A DNA stretch of 64,000 nt from Klebsiella oxytoca NBRC 105695 (GTDB lineage: Bacteria > Pseudomonadota > Gammaproteobacteria > Enterobacterales > Enterobacteriaceae). Below are positions 1 through 9,683 of the stretch, piece by piece. A program made the position numbers and the translations under genes. The notes under the pieces were generated by a model. It saw only the letters and a list, made by a program, of their open reading frames with translations, ran no database searches and was not told the DNA's origin. Position 1 is the first letter of the stretch. Each line of letters begins with the position of its first letter. The DNA lies in assembly GCF_001598695.1 (NCBI RefSeq), contig NZ_BCZK01000004.1, positions 310,001-374,000 on the forward strand. Direction: 5' to 3'.

Positions 1-967
1 CTCCCCTGCGCACTGCGTAGGCGTCATTACCTCTAAAACCGGCGCCGCGCTGCATGATATTTTACAGGTGCTCAAGCGTCGCGACCCTTCCCTGCCGGTG
101 ATTATTTATCCGACCGCCGTTCAGGGCGAAGACGCACCGGGGCAGATTGTTCGCGCGATTGAACTGGCCAACGCGCGCCGCGAATGCGACGTACTTATCG
201 TCGGACGCGGCGGCGGTTCGCTGGAAGATTTATGGAGTTTTAACGACGAGCGGGTGGCGCGGGCGATATTTACCAGTCCGATTCCCATCGTCAGCGCCGT
301 GGGCCATGAAACTGACGTCACTATTGCCGATTTCGTCGCCGACCTGCGCGCGCCAACGCCTTCCGCGGCGGCAGAAATTGTCAGCCGTAACCAGCTGGAG
401 CTGCTGCGCCAGCTCCAGTCAGGACAGCAGCGTCTTGAGATGGCGATGGACTACTTCCTTGCCAACCGCCATCGTCGCTTTACCCAGATATTTCACCGCC
501 TGCAGCAGCAGCATCCTCAGCTGCGCCTTGCTCGCCAGCAAACGGAGCTGGAAAAGTTGCGTCAGCGCATGCGTTTCGCTCTTGAGACGCAGATGAAGCG
601 CGCCGATCAGCGCCAGCAGCGCGCTACGCAGCGTCTGAATCAGCAAAATCCGCAGCCGCGTATTCACCGTGCCCAGAGCCGTATTCAACAGCTGGAATAT
701 CGCCTGGCGGAAAATATCCGCAGCCGCCTCGGCGAGCAGCGCGAGCGCTTCGGCAATATGGTCACGCATCTGGAGGCCGTCAGCCCGCTGGCGACGCTCG
801 CCCGCGGCTATAGCGTGACTTCCGCCAGCGACGGCAAAGTGCTGAAGCAGACCAAACAGGTACGCGAGGGAGACCTTCTCACTACCCGCCTGAACGATGG
901 CTGGGTGGAGAGCGAAGTGAAAAACATCACGCCGGCGAAGAAAACGCGCTCCCGTAAAAAAGCCTGA
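1..967 (+). CDS. xseA: Exodeoxyribonuclease VII large subunit (3' part of gene)
   Basis: Catalytic subunit of exodeoxyribonuclease VII, a cytoplasmic XseA-XseB nuclease that degrades single-stranded DNA into oligonucleotides and contributes to mismatch repair. The window opens inside the gene: about 321 codons are left of a family length near 456, so the start and the N-terminal OB-fold lie outside. The first whole codon begins at base 2. Visible catalytic-domain blocks are [25 protein letters not shown] and [13 protein letters not shown], followed by a long Gln/Arg/Leu-rich coiled-coil stretch and a basic Lys/Arg tail. The frame is intact to its stop. The next gene follows 81 bp later with its own strong RBS. 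Confidence 0.97.
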   Translation, partial: SPAHCVGVITSKTGAALHDILQVLKRRDPSLPVIIYPTAVQGEDAPGQIVRAIELANARRECDVLIVGRGGGSLEDLWSFNDERVARAIFTSPIPIVSAVGHETDVTIADFVADLRAPTPSAAAEIVSRNQLELLRQLQSGQQRLEMAMDYFLANRHRRFTQIFHRLQQQHPQLRLARQQTELEKLRQRMRFALETQMKRADQRQQRATQRLNQQNPQPRIHRAQSRIQQLEYRLAENIRSRLGEQRERFGNMVTHLEAVSPLATLARGYSVTSASDGKVLKQTKQVREGDLLTTRLNDGWVESEVKNITPAKKTRSRKKA

Positions 968-1048
968 TTATTCTGCCTTTTCAACCGGGGATAACTATAC
1001 TGCTCTCATGCCCTTTTTAAACGGTTCTATCCGGCTAAGGAGCGTGAT

Positions 1049-2077
1049 ATGCCTGTTGCTTATCCTCGTTATGTGATTCCGCCCTATATTTTACGCCGCA
1101 TTGTCGACCATGGCTCGCTTCAGCAGCAGCGCTGCGCGCAGAATACCCTCAGCCATGTTCAGTCCCTGATGGCGCATGTTCCCGGACGCCCCGCGGCTCC
1201 CCATGTCACCACACCGGGCCAGCTTGAGCGCGACATTTACGATGCCGGGCAAACCCAGGAACTACCGGGAACGCAGGTCCGTTTTGAGGGGCAGCCCTCC
1301 AACGGTGATGTGGCCGTTGATGAAGCCTATGACTATCTCGGCATCACCCATGAGTTTTTCTGGAAGAGCTACCAGCGCGATTCTCTGGATAACCGCGGGC
1401 TAAAGCTCACCGGCAGCGTCCACTATGGCCACGAATATCAAAATGCGTTCTGGAACGGCCAGCAAATGGTATTTGGCGACGGTGATGGCGAGATTTTTAA
1501 TCGCTTTACTATCGCCATTGACGTCGTCGCGCACGAGCTAAGCCATGGCGTGACGGAGAGCGAAGCCGGTCTTATCTACTTCGAACAATCCGGCGCGCTT
1601 AACGAATCACTCTCGGACGTCTTTGGCTCGCTGGTCAAACAGTATCAGCGCCAGCAAACGGCGGACAAGGCGGACTGGCTAATAGGTGAGGGACTGCTCG
1701 CGAAAGGCATTCACGGCAAAGGTCTGCGCTCGATGTCTCAGCCCGGCTCCGCTTACGATGACCCCATCCTTGGCAAAGATCCGCAGCCCGCTCACATGAA
1801 AGATTTTGTGCATACCCAGCAGGATAACGGCGGCGTACATATCAATTCCGGCATTCCTAATCACGCCTTTTATCTCGCCGCCCGCGAGATCGGCGGTTTT
1901 GCGTGGCAAAAAGCGGGCCACGCCTGGTATGACGCAGTGTGTGATAACTCTCTGGCAAAAGACGCTGATTTTTCAACCTTTGCCAGGCTCACGGTTCGCC
2001 ATGGCGAAAAACGTTTTGGCAAAGAGATCGCTGATGCCATTACTCAAGCCTGGGGGCGCGTCGGAGTGGTGCTATGA
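1049..2077 (+). CDS. Protealysin-like M4 (thermolysin family) metalloprotease
   Basis: Zinc endopeptidase of 342 aa. Seen: HELSH at residues 162-166 (two zinc ligands and catalytic Glu163), the third-ligand block GALNESLSD with Glu186, and the NGGVHINSGIPN block with the His264 proton donor. There is no signal peptide; the protein begins with a short propeptide carrying PPYIL at residues 11-15. Known: this short PPYIL-type propeptide and lack of a secretion signal are typical of protealysin from Serratia, an intracellular protease linked to actin cleavage and host-cell invasion. The start has a strong RBS (AAGGAG), and a possible -10 hexamer (TATACT) lies at 996-1001. The stop overlaps the next start by 4 bp, so the two genes are probably translationally coupled. 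Role in this organism is inferred. Confidence 0.93.
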   Translation: MPVAYPRYVIPPYILRRIVDHGSLQQQRCAQNTLSHVQSLMAHVPGRPAAPHVTTPGQLERDIYDAGQTQELPGTQVRFEGQPSNGDVAVDEAYDYLGITHEFFWKSYQRDSLDNRGLKLTGSVHYGHEYQNAFWNGQQMVFGDGDGEIFNRFTIAIDVVAHELSHGVTESEAGLIYFEQSGALNESLSDVFGSLVKQYQRQQTADKADWLIGEGLLAKGIHGKGLRSMSQPGSAYDDPILGKDPQPAHMKDFVHTQQDNGGVHINSGIPNHAFYLAAREIGGFAWQKAGHAWYDAVCDNSLAKDADFSTFARLTVRHGEKRFGKEIADAITQAWGRVGVVL

Positions 2078-2418
2078 ATCTTGCCGATCTTAGCGATGAT
2101 GCGATTATTGAGCTGGCTCGCGAGGGGGGCGTCGCCTGGATCCCGGCGCTCAGTGGAATGCGTAAGATTGTGGTTGCGAAGCTCAACGAGCAACAGAAGC
2201 AGCGGATCGCTTCAATTCTTCAACAATCGCTACCGCTGGGCAAGCCGCCGGGGCAGCCCGACTCGCCGGGCAGCGGCGACCAGCGTTTTTTTCGCATTCA
2301 GATCGTCAGCGAGCAGCACTACCACAGCCTGATTATTCTCATCCCGGAGGAGCGTGCGCCAGAATCACTGGTTGAACTCTGGCGCGACGGTGAAAGCTGC
2401 GTCAGCGATAAAAATTAA
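2074..2418 (+). CDS. Emfourin-like protealysin inhibitor
   Basis: Small 114 aa cytoplasmic protein without signal or membrane segment. It overlaps the M4 protease stop by ATGA, the arrangement known for the protealysin-emfourin operon of Serratia, where emfourin is a tight proteinaceous inhibitor of M4 proteases. Seen: an N-terminal block with LAREGG near residues 14-19, a Pro/Gly-rich linker (about 55-68) and a hydrophobic beta stretch (SLIILIP) near residues 84-90. Inferred: the inhibitor is made together with its target so that the unsecreted protease stays inactive in the cytoplasm. The 3' end overlaps the convergent yfgJ stop codon by 4 bp. Confidence 0.82.
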   Translation: MNLADLSDDAIIELAREGGVAWIPALSGMRKIVVAKLNEQQKQRIASILQQSLPLGKPPGQPDSPGSGDQRFFRIQIVSEQHYHSLIILIPEERAPESLVELWRDGESCVSDKN

Positions 2419-2630
2419 ACCGGCACAAACTCGACGCGTTTTTTTGAAATCAGCCCGTGGCCATTCTGACAAAAATAATCTACCGCGCCGCAGGCTTTTA
2501 ATACTTCCAGCGGCTTGTGGCAGTCCGGGCAGCGGGCTTCAACAACATACTCTTTCGCGCAATGCGCGCAGTGGACGCTATTGCCCTGCACAGCAAGCTG
2601 CGCATGGCACACGGGGCAATCAAATTCCAT
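2415..2630 (-). CDS. yfgJ: YfgJ family double zinc-ribbon protein
   Basis: Small protein of 71 aa belonging to the YfgJ zinc-ribbon family. Seen: four CxxC pairs, CPVC near the N terminus, CAHC, CPDC, and a last Cys pair split between KACG and YFCQNGH, fitting two zinc-ribbon knuckles. There is no signal peptide, so it is cytoplasmic. The molecular function of the family is not established; nucleic-acid or protein binding is a guess from the fold. In E. coli the gene also sits next to xseA on the opposite strand, which supports the name. It converges on the inhibitor gene, the two TAA stops sharing TTAA. Confidence 0.9.
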   Translation of the reverse strand: MEFDCPVCHAQLAVQGNSVHCAHCAKEYVVEARCPDCHKPLEVLKACGAVDYFCQNGHGLISKKRVEFVPV

Positions 2631-2748
2631 GGTGACTCCTGACGACGGGTATGTGGCTTTATTTTATCACGGTTGCACAATCTGTGGCTGCTGCCAGCCA
2701 CTGAACTCCAGCAGACTATTCGCTCCCAGGCGGATCGCCGCGTTTATT

Positions 2749-3141
2749 TTACTCACCCTGCATACTGAACCGGGACTGAGCAAAAGCGTCGTACACCTGC
2801 TTATCGGTGAACGGCGGGAAGGTGGCCCGCCTAGCGGCATCAATCAGCGCAGCGCAATATTTTTTATTACCTTCACTCGTTGTGATGCTATTCAGTTTCC
2901 CCTCATAGCTGAAACTCACATGGATCGTGCATTTTTTCCCCGTCCAGCCGTAGCGATTGGATAACCGGGAATCAATAGACTCTTTTATCGATCTCGCCTG
3001 CCTGCCATATTCATCGTCATCGCTGAATCGTCCAGAGCTACAGCTCCCAAGCGCTGAAGTTTTATGACAGTCAGCAGGATGAAACGGCGTACAGCTGCTG
3101 GTTAATATGACCAAAGCGAACATCACGATTGTTTTTTTCAT
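2749..3141 (-). CDS. Small lipoprotein with TolA C-terminal-like domain
   Basis: Protein of 130 aa. Seen: a short hydrophobic signal ending in LTSSC (Cys17), a slightly degenerate lipobox, so probably an outer-membrane lipoprotein. Residues about 60-128 follow the pattern of the TolA C-terminal domain: K-x-CT-I, then G-x-L-x-x-I, EG, YC-x-AL, a run of AA-x-x-A-x-x-P, then VY-x-x-F. TolA itself is an inner-membrane Tol-Pal protein of more than 400 aa with a long helical arm; that arm and the membrane anchor are absent here. Known: TolA domain III binds TolB and is the entry point for group A colicins and filamentous phage. Inferred: a stand-alone decoy, adaptor or immunity-like protein. It lies 57 bp downstream of a TonB-domain gene on the same strand. 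Confidence 0.7.
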   Translation of the reverse strand: MKKTIVMFALVILTSSCTPFHPADCHKTSALGSCSSGRFSDDDEYGRQARSIKESIDSRLSNRYGWTGKKCTIHVSFSYEGKLNSITTSEGNKKYCAALIDAARRATFPPFTDKQVYDAFAQSRFSMQGE

Positions 3142-3198
3142 ATCCCTGTTCCCGGCGTTTATTTCGATTGTCCCTACGTTATTTCACGTGCATTCATC

Positions 3199-3576
3199 TT
3201 AGCGAAAAGGGACGCCCCCGCTTTGAATACTGCCGGGCTGGTTTGGCGCTGGCACCTCAACGGAACACGGCCCCGGCGTGAAATGAATGGTAATGATGTT
3301 ATTGCTGGAAGGCTTCCCTTTAACGTATCGCCATTTTCCCATTGCGGCCCTGACTTCATTATCAAACATTCCGGAGGGATCGGAGCTTAATAACTGAACG
3401 TTAGTCACCCGCCCATTCTCGTCAACGTCAAATTGCGCTTTAACCTGACCCGGTATCCCTTTTTTTGCGGCTTTCGCTGGATAAGCAGGCTTAACGCGCG
3501 GTTCAACAGGTTGTGATTCAGCGGTACAGGCTATGGGAAAAAGAAACAGCATCAGGAGAGTTAAAAAGCTTTTCAT
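3199..3576 (-). CDS. Exported protein with TonB C-terminal-like domain
   Basis: Protein of 125 aa. The start at 3576 is chosen because GAGGT lies 6 bases upstream and it begins directly with a signal peptide (MKSFLTLLMLFLF, cleavage near ACTA-ES); the frame remains open farther upstream but without RBS. Seen: the TonB C-terminal domain pattern, PxYPAKAAKKGIPGQVKAQF, DENGRVTNVQLLSS, then FDNEVRAAMGKWRY (about residues 35-100), followed by a Pro-rich tail. The Pro-rich spacer and N-terminal anchor of true TonB are missing. Known: TonB domains contact outer-membrane receptor TonB boxes; many small TonB-domain proteins have no known role. It probably forms an operon with the TolA-like lipoprotein downstream. 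Confidence 0.75.
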   Translation of the reverse strand: MKSFLTLLMLFLFPIACTAESQPVEPRVKPAYPAKAAKKGIPGQVKAQFDVDENGRVTNVQLLSSDPSGMFDNEVRAAMGKWRYVKGKPSSNNIITIHFTPGPCSVEVPAPNQPGSIQSGGVPFR

Positions 3577-3687
3577 TCTGACCTCATTGTCACAAAAATA
3601 TTTATCCTCCCTGGTTTTTCTCACATTTATAACGCAGCCTCAAGCGAGTTTATTATTCTGCGCATGATCGGTGGCCGATAATAAAAA

Positions 3688-3706
3688 AGCCCGACGGATG
3701 CGGGCT
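3688..3706 (-). terminator. Rho-independent terminator after der
   Basis: Hairpin AGCCCG / CGGGCT with a 7-base loop, followed on the minus strand by TTTTTTATT. It lies 27 bp beyond the der stop codon and closes the der transcript before the small envelope genes. Confidence 0.8.
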
Positions 3707-3732
3707 TTATATTTTTAATGCTGACGGATAGC

Positions 3733-5211
3733 TTATTTGCTTTTCTTGATGTGTTTAATCAAGCGCTTACGCTTACGCATCTGATTAGGCGTCAGAGTAT
3801 TACGCTTGTTGGCAAACGGGTTTTCCCCTTCCTTGAACTGAATGCGAATTGGCGTGCCCATCACTTCCAGTGATTTACGGAAGTAGTTCATCAGGTAGCG
3901 CTTATACGAATCCGGCAGATCTTTAACCTGATTACCGTGAATAACCACGATCGGCGGGTTATAACCCCCGGCGTGGGCATATTTCAGCTTCACGCGACGA
4001 CCGCGCACCAGCGGCGGCTGATGGTCTTCGGCAGCCATGGTCATGATGCGGGTCAGCATAGCGGTACCCACGCGACGGGTTGCGCTGTCGTACGCTTCGC
4101 GCACGGATTCAAACAGGTTGCCTACGCCGCTGCCGTGCAGCGCGGAGATAAAGTGCACGCGGGCAAAGTCGATAAAGCCCAGACGGTAGTCCAGAGTCTC
4201 TTTCACCTGCTCTTTAACTTCCTGGCTCAGGCCGTCCCATTTGTTAACGACAATCACCAGCGAGCGACCGCTGTTGAGGATAAAACCCAGCAGAGAGAGA
4301 TCCTGATCGGAAATCCCCTCCCGCGCATCAATCACCAGCAGCACCACGTTGGCGTCTTCGATCGCCTGCAGGGTTTTAATCACCGAGAATTTCTCGACGA
4401 CATCGGTGATCTTACCGCGTTTGCGCACGCCGGCGGTGTCAATCAGCACGTATTCACGCTCGTCGCGCTGCATCGGGATGTAGATGCTGTCGCGGGTCGT
4501 TCCGGGCATGTCGTAGACCACTACGCGGTCTTCGCCCAGGATACGGTTGGTGAGCGTTGACTTACCCACGTTCGGGCGACCCACTATCGCCAGCTTAATC
4601 GGCAGATCCTGTGGGTTAAAATCTTCTTCCGGCTCTTCAACTGCTTCGCCGTTCTGCTCGGCTTCAAACTGTGCCCAGTATGCCGCGTCTTCGTCCACTT
4701 CTTCCGGCGGGTTCACCTCATCAACCCACGGCAGCAGGACGTGCTCCAGCAGACTGGTGACGCCGCGACCGTGTGAAGCGGCGATAGGATAAATCTCGCC
4801 TAACCCCAGCGACCAAAAATCGGCGATCGCCTGATCGGCATCGATGCCGTCAGTTTTGTTTGCCACCAGGAAGGTCGGCTTTTCGCGGGAGCGCAGATGT
4901 TTAGCGATTGCCGAGTCCGCCGGCATCAGGCCCGCCCGCGCATCGACCATAAACAGCACCACGTCCGCTTCTTCAATCGCCAGCAGCGACTGTTCCGCCA
5001 TCCGCGTTTCTACGCCATCTTCGGTACCGTCGATCCCGCCGGTATCGATACAGATAAATTCGCGGCCTTCCACTTCAGCACGACCGTACTTACGGTCACG
5101 AGTCAGCCCCGGGAAATCCGCGACCAACGCATCGCGAGTGCGCGTTAAGCGGTTAAAAAGCGTGGATTTTCCAACGTTAGGGCGCCCGACAAGCGCGACC
5201 ACAGGTATCAT
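3733..5211 (-). CDS. der: Ribosome-assembly GTPase Der (EngA)
   Basis: Essential GTPase with two tandem G domains that acts in 50S ribosomal subunit maturation in the cytoplasm. Length 492 aa, as expected (E. coli 490). Seen: first P-loop GRPNVGKS at residues 9-16 and NKTD at 118-121; second P-loop at 211-218 with DTAG near 258-261 and NKWD at 323-326; an acidic linker (about 165-200) between the domains; a C-terminal KH-like domain and a basic Lys/Arg tail ([13 protein letters not shown]). It follows bamB on the same strand, but a strong hairpin separates the two genes, so der may be partly uncoupled from the upstream operon. Confidence 0.98.
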   Translation of the reverse strand: MIPVVALVGRPNVGKSTLFNRLTRTRDALVADFPGLTRDRKYGRAEVEGREFICIDTGGIDGTEDGVETRMAEQSLLAIEEADVVLFMVDARAGLMPADSAIAKHLRSREKPTFLVANKTDGIDADQAIADFWSLGLGEIYPIAASHGRGVTSLLEHVLLPWVDEVNPPEEVDEDAAYWAQFEAEQNGEAVEEPEEDFNPQDLPIKLAIVGRPNVGKSTLTNRILGEDRVVVYDMPGTTRDSIYIPMQRDEREYVLIDTAGVRKRGKITDVVEKFSVIKTLQAIEDANVVLLVIDAREGISDQDLSLLGFILNSGRSLVIVVNKWDGLSQEVKEQVKETLDYRLGFIDFARVHFISALHGSGVGNLFESVREAYDSATRRVGTAMLTRIMTMAAEDHQPPLVRGRRVKLKYAHAGGYNPPIVVIHGNQVKDLPDSYKRYLMNYFRKSLEVMGTPIRIQFKEGENPFANKRNTLTPNQMRKRKRLIKHIKKSK

Positions 5212-5273
5212 GTTAAATGCCTCATACTAAAATCGATACAACGCCATTTACACGGCGTTTTTAAAAAAGCCAA

Positions 5274-5300
5274 AACGGCCCCTGTCTGCCAGGGGCCGTT
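5274..5300 (-). terminator. Hairpin terminator between bamB and der
   Basis: Perfect 11-bp stem (AACGGCCCCTG with its complement) and a 5-base loop, starting 26 bp past the bamB stop. Followed by TT, then further T-rich sequence on the minus strand. It may end or attenuate the transcript coming from hisS-yfgM-bamB. Confidence 0.8.
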
Positions 5301-5325
5301 TCTCAAAAATAGACTACCGCTGTTG

Positions 5326-6504
5326 TTAACGCGTAATCGCGTACAGCGTACCGTCTTTCGCCTGAATCAGCAGTTTGCCGTCAGCAACAACCGGATCGGT
5401 CAGGAAGCCTGAGCTGTCTACCTTCTGCTGAGCCACAAAGTGACCATCTTCCGGGTTGACCCAGTGCATATAGCCTTCGCTATCGCCAACAACCAGGTTG
5501 CCATTATACAGCACAGGCGCCGTCAGCAGACGGTGCAGTAGATCGCTTTGCGTCCACAGCGTCACGCCGCCGTCGGTGGTGAGCGCCAGCAGACGGTCGT
5601 TTTGATCAACCAGGTAAATACGGTTGCCGTCGACGATGAAATCGTTCACTGAACCCAGCTCGCGTTTCCACATAATCTGGCCGCTGCGCAGATCCAAAGC
5701 CGTCAGGTTGCCGTTATAGGCCAGCGCATAAATCACACCGTTCACGATAACCGGCGTCGTATCGACGTCGTTAAGACGGTCGATTTCCGTCGGACCGGTG
5801 GCGGTAGAGATACGTTGCTGCCAAATCATCTGCCCCTGCTGCATCAGCACCGCGCTGACGCGACCGTTATCGCCGCCCACAATCGCTGCGCCGTATGCGG
5901 TAGCCGGAGCGGATTCGCCGCGCAGAGAGAGCGCTGGCATATCCAGGTTAACGGTCCATTTCACCGCGCCGTCAGCTTCGTTCAGCGCCTGCAGCTGACC
6001 GTTAGTGGTGTGAATCAACACCATACCGTCACTGACGACCGGACGGGAAATCGCTTCACCCGCTACGCTTGCTTCCCATGCGACGGTGCCGTCGCTGGTA
6101 TTCAGCGCGTAAACTTTCGCTTTTTCGCTACCGATATACACATGGCCACCCGAGACGGTCACGCCGCCGGAGAGCAGCGCAGGCGCGCGGGAGAACCAGC
6201 CGTCTTTCTCGGCCAGGTTAACCGACCACACCTCTTTGCCGTCGCCTGAATTCAGGGCTTTAACGGTGCCTTTACGATCGGCGGCATACACAACGCCATC
6301 AGCAAAAGCCGGGTGCAGGTTAGAGTAGAATTCGCCAATACCGCCGCCAACGGAGGTGCTCCAGGACGTGGACGGCGTAAACTGGTTTTCCACCGTCGGC
6401 AGTGGCGACATTTTCACCACATCTTCTTCGCTGTTAAACAGCGAACAACCGCTCAATAAGGTAACGGAAAGCAGCCCTGGCAAAAGTAATTTACGCAATT
6501 GCAT
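5326..6504 (-). CDS. bamB: Outer-membrane beta-barrel assembly lipoprotein BamB
   Basis: Lipoprotein subunit of the BAM complex, which folds beta-barrel proteins into the outer membrane; BamB binds BamA POTRA domains from the periplasm. Length 392 aa (family about 392). Seen: signal peptide with lipobox LSGC (Cys20), and an eight-bladed propeller visible as repeated units with patterns such as DGKEVW, DGTVAWEA, DGAVKWTV and SGQIMWKREL. It follows yfgM with a 10-bp gap, matching the E. coli yfgM-bamB arrangement. Nothing unusual in the sequence. Confidence 0.97.
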   Translation of the reverse strand: MQLRKLLLPGLLSVTLLSGCSLFNSEEDVVKMSPLPTVENQFTPSTSWSTSVGGGIGEFYSNLHPAFADGVVYAADRKGTVKALNSGDGKEVWSVNLAEKDGWFSRAPALLSGGVTVSGGHVYIGSEKAKVYALNTSDGTVAWEASVAGEAISRPVVSDGMVLIHTTNGQLQALNEADGAVKWTVNLDMPALSLRGESAPATAYGAAIVGGDNGRVSAVLMQQGQMIWQQRISTATGPTEIDRLNDVDTTPVIVNGVIYALAYNGNLTALDLRSGQIMWKRELGSVNDFIVDGNRIYLVDQNDRLLALTTDGGVTLWTQSDLLHRLLTAPVLYNGNLVVGDSEGYMHWVNPEDGHFVAQQKVDSSGFLTDPVVADGKLLIQAKDGTLYAITR

Positions 6505-6514
6505 CGAGTCCCTC

Positions 6515-7135
6515 TCAGATGGACAAATTATTTATTTTCATACGCATCATTTCGCTGAGCGCCGGCGAAGCATCGCTTTTCGCGCCCGCTTCCCAGGCCG
6601 CTTTCGCCCCTTGCTTATCGCCTTTGCTCAGCAGGATCTCGCCGCGCAGGTCGGCGACAATCGCGGTCCAGCCTTCGCCTTTCACGGCATCCAGGGTTTT
6701 CAGCGCGGCATCAGGCTGCTTAAGCTGTAGCTGTACGCGAGCAAGACGCATATTGATAACCGATTTCAGGTTATCATCAGAAGCAGCGGCAAGCCCCTGC
6801 TGAAGCTGCTTTTCAGCGTTCTGCAGATCGTTTTTCTCAACAAACTGCTGCGCCAGCTCAAGAGAAGCAAACGCACCATAGGTGTTTTTGCTGTCGGCGG
6901 CAAATTTCTGCGCCGCGTTCAGCGCCTCTGGTTTATCCGCTTTAAGCGCGGAAATCGCATTTTCATAAGCCAGAGACGAGCCTCTGGCGGTATCCAACTG
7001 ATGGGAGGTCCAGTAGCGCCAGCCAACCAGCGCGCCAACGCCCAAAATCACCCCAACGGCCAGCGCTTTGCCATTTTCAGCAAAGAAGCGCTTCAGCGCG
7101 TCGACCTGATCGTTTTCGTTATTGTAAAGTTCCAC
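6515..7135 (-). CDS. yfgM: YfgM inner-membrane TPR-like protein (PpiD partner)
   Basis: Single-pass inner-membrane protein with a periplasmic TPR-like domain; in E. coli it binds PpiD at the SecYEG translocon. The frame is open upstream, but the GTG at 7135 is chosen as start because AGGAGAAGG lies just before it and the N terminus then aligns with the known protein, giving 206 aa as in E. coli. Seen: acidic N-terminal segment (ENDQVDALKRF), one membrane helix at about residues 24-40, then Ala/Leu/Gln-rich helical repeats. It lies 34 bp downstream of hisS and 10 bp upstream of bamB, consistent with one transcript. Confidence 0.95.
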   Translation of the reverse strand: MELYNNENDQVDALKRFFAENGKALAVGVILGVGALVGWRYWTSHQLDTARGSSLAYENAISALKADKPEALNAAQKFAADSKNTYGAFASLELAQQFVEKNDLQNAEKQLQQGLAAASDDNLKSVINMRLARVQLQLKQPDAALKTLDAVKGEGWTAIVADLRGEILLSKGDKQGAKAAWEAGAKSDASPALSEMMRMKINNLSI

Positions 7136-7169
7136 GCAGTCCTTCTCCTGACTAATGTTTCCCGGGAAA

Positions 7170-8444
7170 TTAACCCAGAAGTGTGCGCAAATGCGCGGCA
7201 ACGCTATCCTGCGTTACGGTAGTTTGCTCACCTGAGCGTAAATCTTTCACTACCACGTTTCCGTCAGCGATTTCTGCTTCGCCCAGCACCAGCGCAACGC
7301 GAGCGCCCCATTTATCAGCGCGAGCAAACTGCTTCTTAAAGTTGCCGCCGCCGTGGTTGGTCATCAGCTTAACGCCGGGTAACGCATCGCGTACCTGTTC
7401 AGCCAGACGCATTGCTGCGGACTGGGTGTCAGTTCCGGAGGCTACCAGGTATATATCGACAACAGGATCGGCTTTAAATTCCGGATTCACTGCCTGAACC
7501 AGTAAAACAAGACGTTCCAGCCCCATCGCAAAGCCGACGCCAGGCGTTGCGCGACCGCCAAGCTGCTCAACCAGACCGTCATAACGCCCACCGGCACAGA
7601 CGGTTCCCTGTGAGCCGAGGCTGGTGGTAACCCACTCAAACACGGTGCGGTTGTAATAGTCGAGACCGCGCACCAGACGCTGATTCACGGTATAGCGAAT
7701 ACCGGCATCGTCCAGCAGCGCGCAAAGCCCGGCGAAGTGCGCTTTGGACTCTTCGTCAAGATAATCACCCAGCGTCGGCGCATCGTTCAGCAGCGCCTGA
7801 ACTTCCGGGTTTTTAGAATCCAGCACGCGCAGCGGGTTGGTGTACATGCGGCGTTTGCAGTCTTCATCGAGCTTATCCTTATACTGCTCAAGATAAGCCA
7901 CCAGCGCGTCGCGATAGCTGGCGCGAGCTTCCAGCGAACCGATAGAGTTCAGCTCAAGGGCAACGTGGCTGGAGATCCCCAGTTCACGCCACCAGCGGGC
8001 GGTCAGCATGATCAGCTCGGCATCGATATCCGGCCCCTGCAGACCGAACGCTTCCGCACCAATCTGGTGGAACTGACGATAGCGGCCTTTTTGCGGACGC
8101 TCGTGGCGGAACATTGGCCCGATATACCACAGGCGCTGTTCTTGATTGTACAGGAGACCATGTTCGATGCCGGCGCGTACGCAACCCGCCGTACCTTCCG
8201 GACGCAGGGTCAGGCTATCGCCGTTACGGTCCTCAAAGGTATACATCTCTTTTTCAACCACGTCGGTCACTTCGCCGATAGCGCGTTTGAATAACGGGGT
8301 CTGCTCTACAATCGGCATACGGATTTCGCTGTAACCGTAGCTACCAAGCACCTGCTTCAGTGAGCCTTCAATGCGCTGCCAGAGAGCGGTTTCGCCCGGC
8401 AGATAATCGTTCATGCCGCGAATGGCTTGAATGTTCTTTGCCAC
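7170..8444 (-). CDS. hisS: Histidyl-tRNA synthetase
   Basis: Class II aminoacyl-tRNA synthetase charging tRNA-His in the cytoplasm. Length 424 aa, identical to E. coli. Seen: class II motif 2 region with [16 protein letters not shown], the histidine-specific [14 protein letters not shown] and [13 protein letters not shown] blocks (histidine site), and a C-terminal anticodon-binding domain from about residue 330. It is the fourth gene of the minus-strand run rlmN, rodZ, ispG, hisS, yfgM, bamB. The 91-bp gap to ispG shows no obvious terminator. Confidence 0.98.
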   Translation of the reverse strand: MAKNIQAIRGMNDYLPGETALWQRIEGSLKQVLGSYGYSEIRMPIVEQTPLFKRAIGEVTDVVEKEMYTFEDRNGDSLTLRPEGTAGCVRAGIEHGLLYNQEQRLWYIGPMFRHERPQKGRYRQFHQIGAEAFGLQGPDIDAELIMLTARWWRELGISSHVALELNSIGSLEARASYRDALVAYLEQYKDKLDEDCKRRMYTNPLRVLDSKNPEVQALLNDAPTLGDYLDEESKAHFAGLCALLDDAGIRYTVNQRLVRGLDYYNRTVFEWVTTSLGSQGTVCAGGRYDGLVEQLGGRATPGVGFAMGLERLVLLVQAVNPEFKADPVVDIYLVASGTDTQSAAMRLAEQVRDALPGVKLMTNHGGGNFKKQFARADKWGARVALVLGEAEIADGNVVVKDLRSGEQTTVTQDSVAAHLRTLLG

Positions 8445-8535
8445 GTTTATTCTCTTTATATATACAAAAATGAACCCCGGCGCCTCGCGCCCGCAGGTTC
8501 AATCATACACGGGAAGCGTATCGCTTCCCAACACG

Positions 8536-9657
8536 TTATTTCGCTTCAACCTGCTGAATATCGATACGACGCGCCTCATCCAGCATCGATGCTTTAGCGC
8601 GAATACGCGCTTCCAGCTGATCGATCATATCGTCGTTATCCAGTCGGTCTTTACGGACGCCGTCTTCGTACAGGCCGCTTTTCTTGTTGCCGCCGGTCAC
8701 GCCGAGCGTCGACACCAGCGCCTCGCCTGGACCATTCACCACGCAGCCAATGATCGAAATGTCCATCGGCGTAATGATGTCTTCCAGGCGCTGCTCCAGG
8801 GCGTTAACGGTACCGATAACGTCAAACTCCTGACGTGAACATGTCGGGCAGGCAATGAAGTTGATCCCGCGAGAGCGAATGCGCAGCGACTTGAGAATAT
8901 CGAAGCCAACTTTGATCTCTTCAACCGGATCCGCCGCCAGAGAAACGCGCAAGGTATCGCCGATCCCTTCAGACAGCAGCAATCCGAGGCCGATCGCGGA
9001 CTTCACCGCGCCACTGCGCGCGCCGCCCGCTTCGGTAATCCCGAGATGCAGAGGCTGGTCGATCTGTTTCGCCAGCAGACGATAGGATTCGACCGCGAGG
9101 AACACATCGGAAGCTTTTACGCTGACTTTAAACTGATCGAAATTGAGACGATCGAGATGATCGACATGGCGCATTGCCGATTCCAGCAGCGCCTGCGGAG
9201 TCGGTTCACCGTATTTCTCCTGGAGATCTTTTTCCAGAGAACCGGCGTTTACCCCGATACGGATGGGAATATTTTTATCGCGAGCGCAGTCCACCACCAT
9301 GCGGATACGCTCTTCGTTACCGATATTGCCCGGGTTAATACGCAGACAATCAACGCCGTATTCCGCGACCTTCAGCGCAATGCGGTAATCGAAGTGGATA
9401 TCGGCAACCAGCGGTACGCTCACCTGCTGTTTGATAAGCTTAAAGGCTTCTGCCGCGTCCATCGTTGGCACCGAAACACGAACGATATCCGCGCCAACGC
9501 GCTCAAGGGCTTTAATTTGATTTACCGTCGCCGCCACATCGGTGGTGCGCGTGTTTGTCATCGACTGTACGGCGATGGGGGCGCCATCGCCAATCGGCAC
9601 ATTCCCAACGTAAATTCGCTTTGATTTTCTACGTTGAATCGGAGCCTGGTTATGCAT
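8536..9657 (-). CDS. ispG: 4-hydroxy-3-methylbut-2-en-1-yl diphosphate synthase (GcpE)
   Basis: Fe-S enzyme of the non-mevalonate (MEP) isoprenoid pathway, converting cyclic MEcPP to HMBPP. Length 373 aa (E. coli 372). Seen: N-terminal TIM-barrel domain and a C-terminal domain with the [4Fe-4S] ligands Cys270, Cys273, Cys305 and Glu312 (blocks [10 protein letters not shown] and GCVVNGPGE). Its cluster is supplied by the isc system encoded about 17 kb away in this same window. It starts 26 bp downstream of rodZ on the same strand. Confidence 0.98.
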   Translation of the reverse strand: MHNQAPIQRRKSKRIYVGNVPIGDGAPIAVQSMTNTRTTDVAATVNQIKALERVGADIVRVSVPTMDAAEAFKLIKQQVSVPLVADIHFDYRIALKVAEYGVDCLRINPGNIGNEERIRMVVDCARDKNIPIRIGVNAGSLEKDLQEKYGEPTPQALLESAMRHVDHLDRLNFDQFKVSVKASDVFLAVESYRLLAKQIDQPLHLGITEAGGARSGAVKSAIGLGLLLSEGIGDTLRVSLAADPVEEIKVGFDILKSLRIRSRGINFIACPTCSRQEFDVIGTVNALEQRLEDIITPMDISIIGCVVNGPGEALVSTLGVTGGNKKSGLYEDGVRKDRLDNDDMIDQLEARIRAKASMLDEARRIDIQQVEAK

Positions 9658-9683
9658 GAAAAATCTCCCGCGTTACCCGTCTG

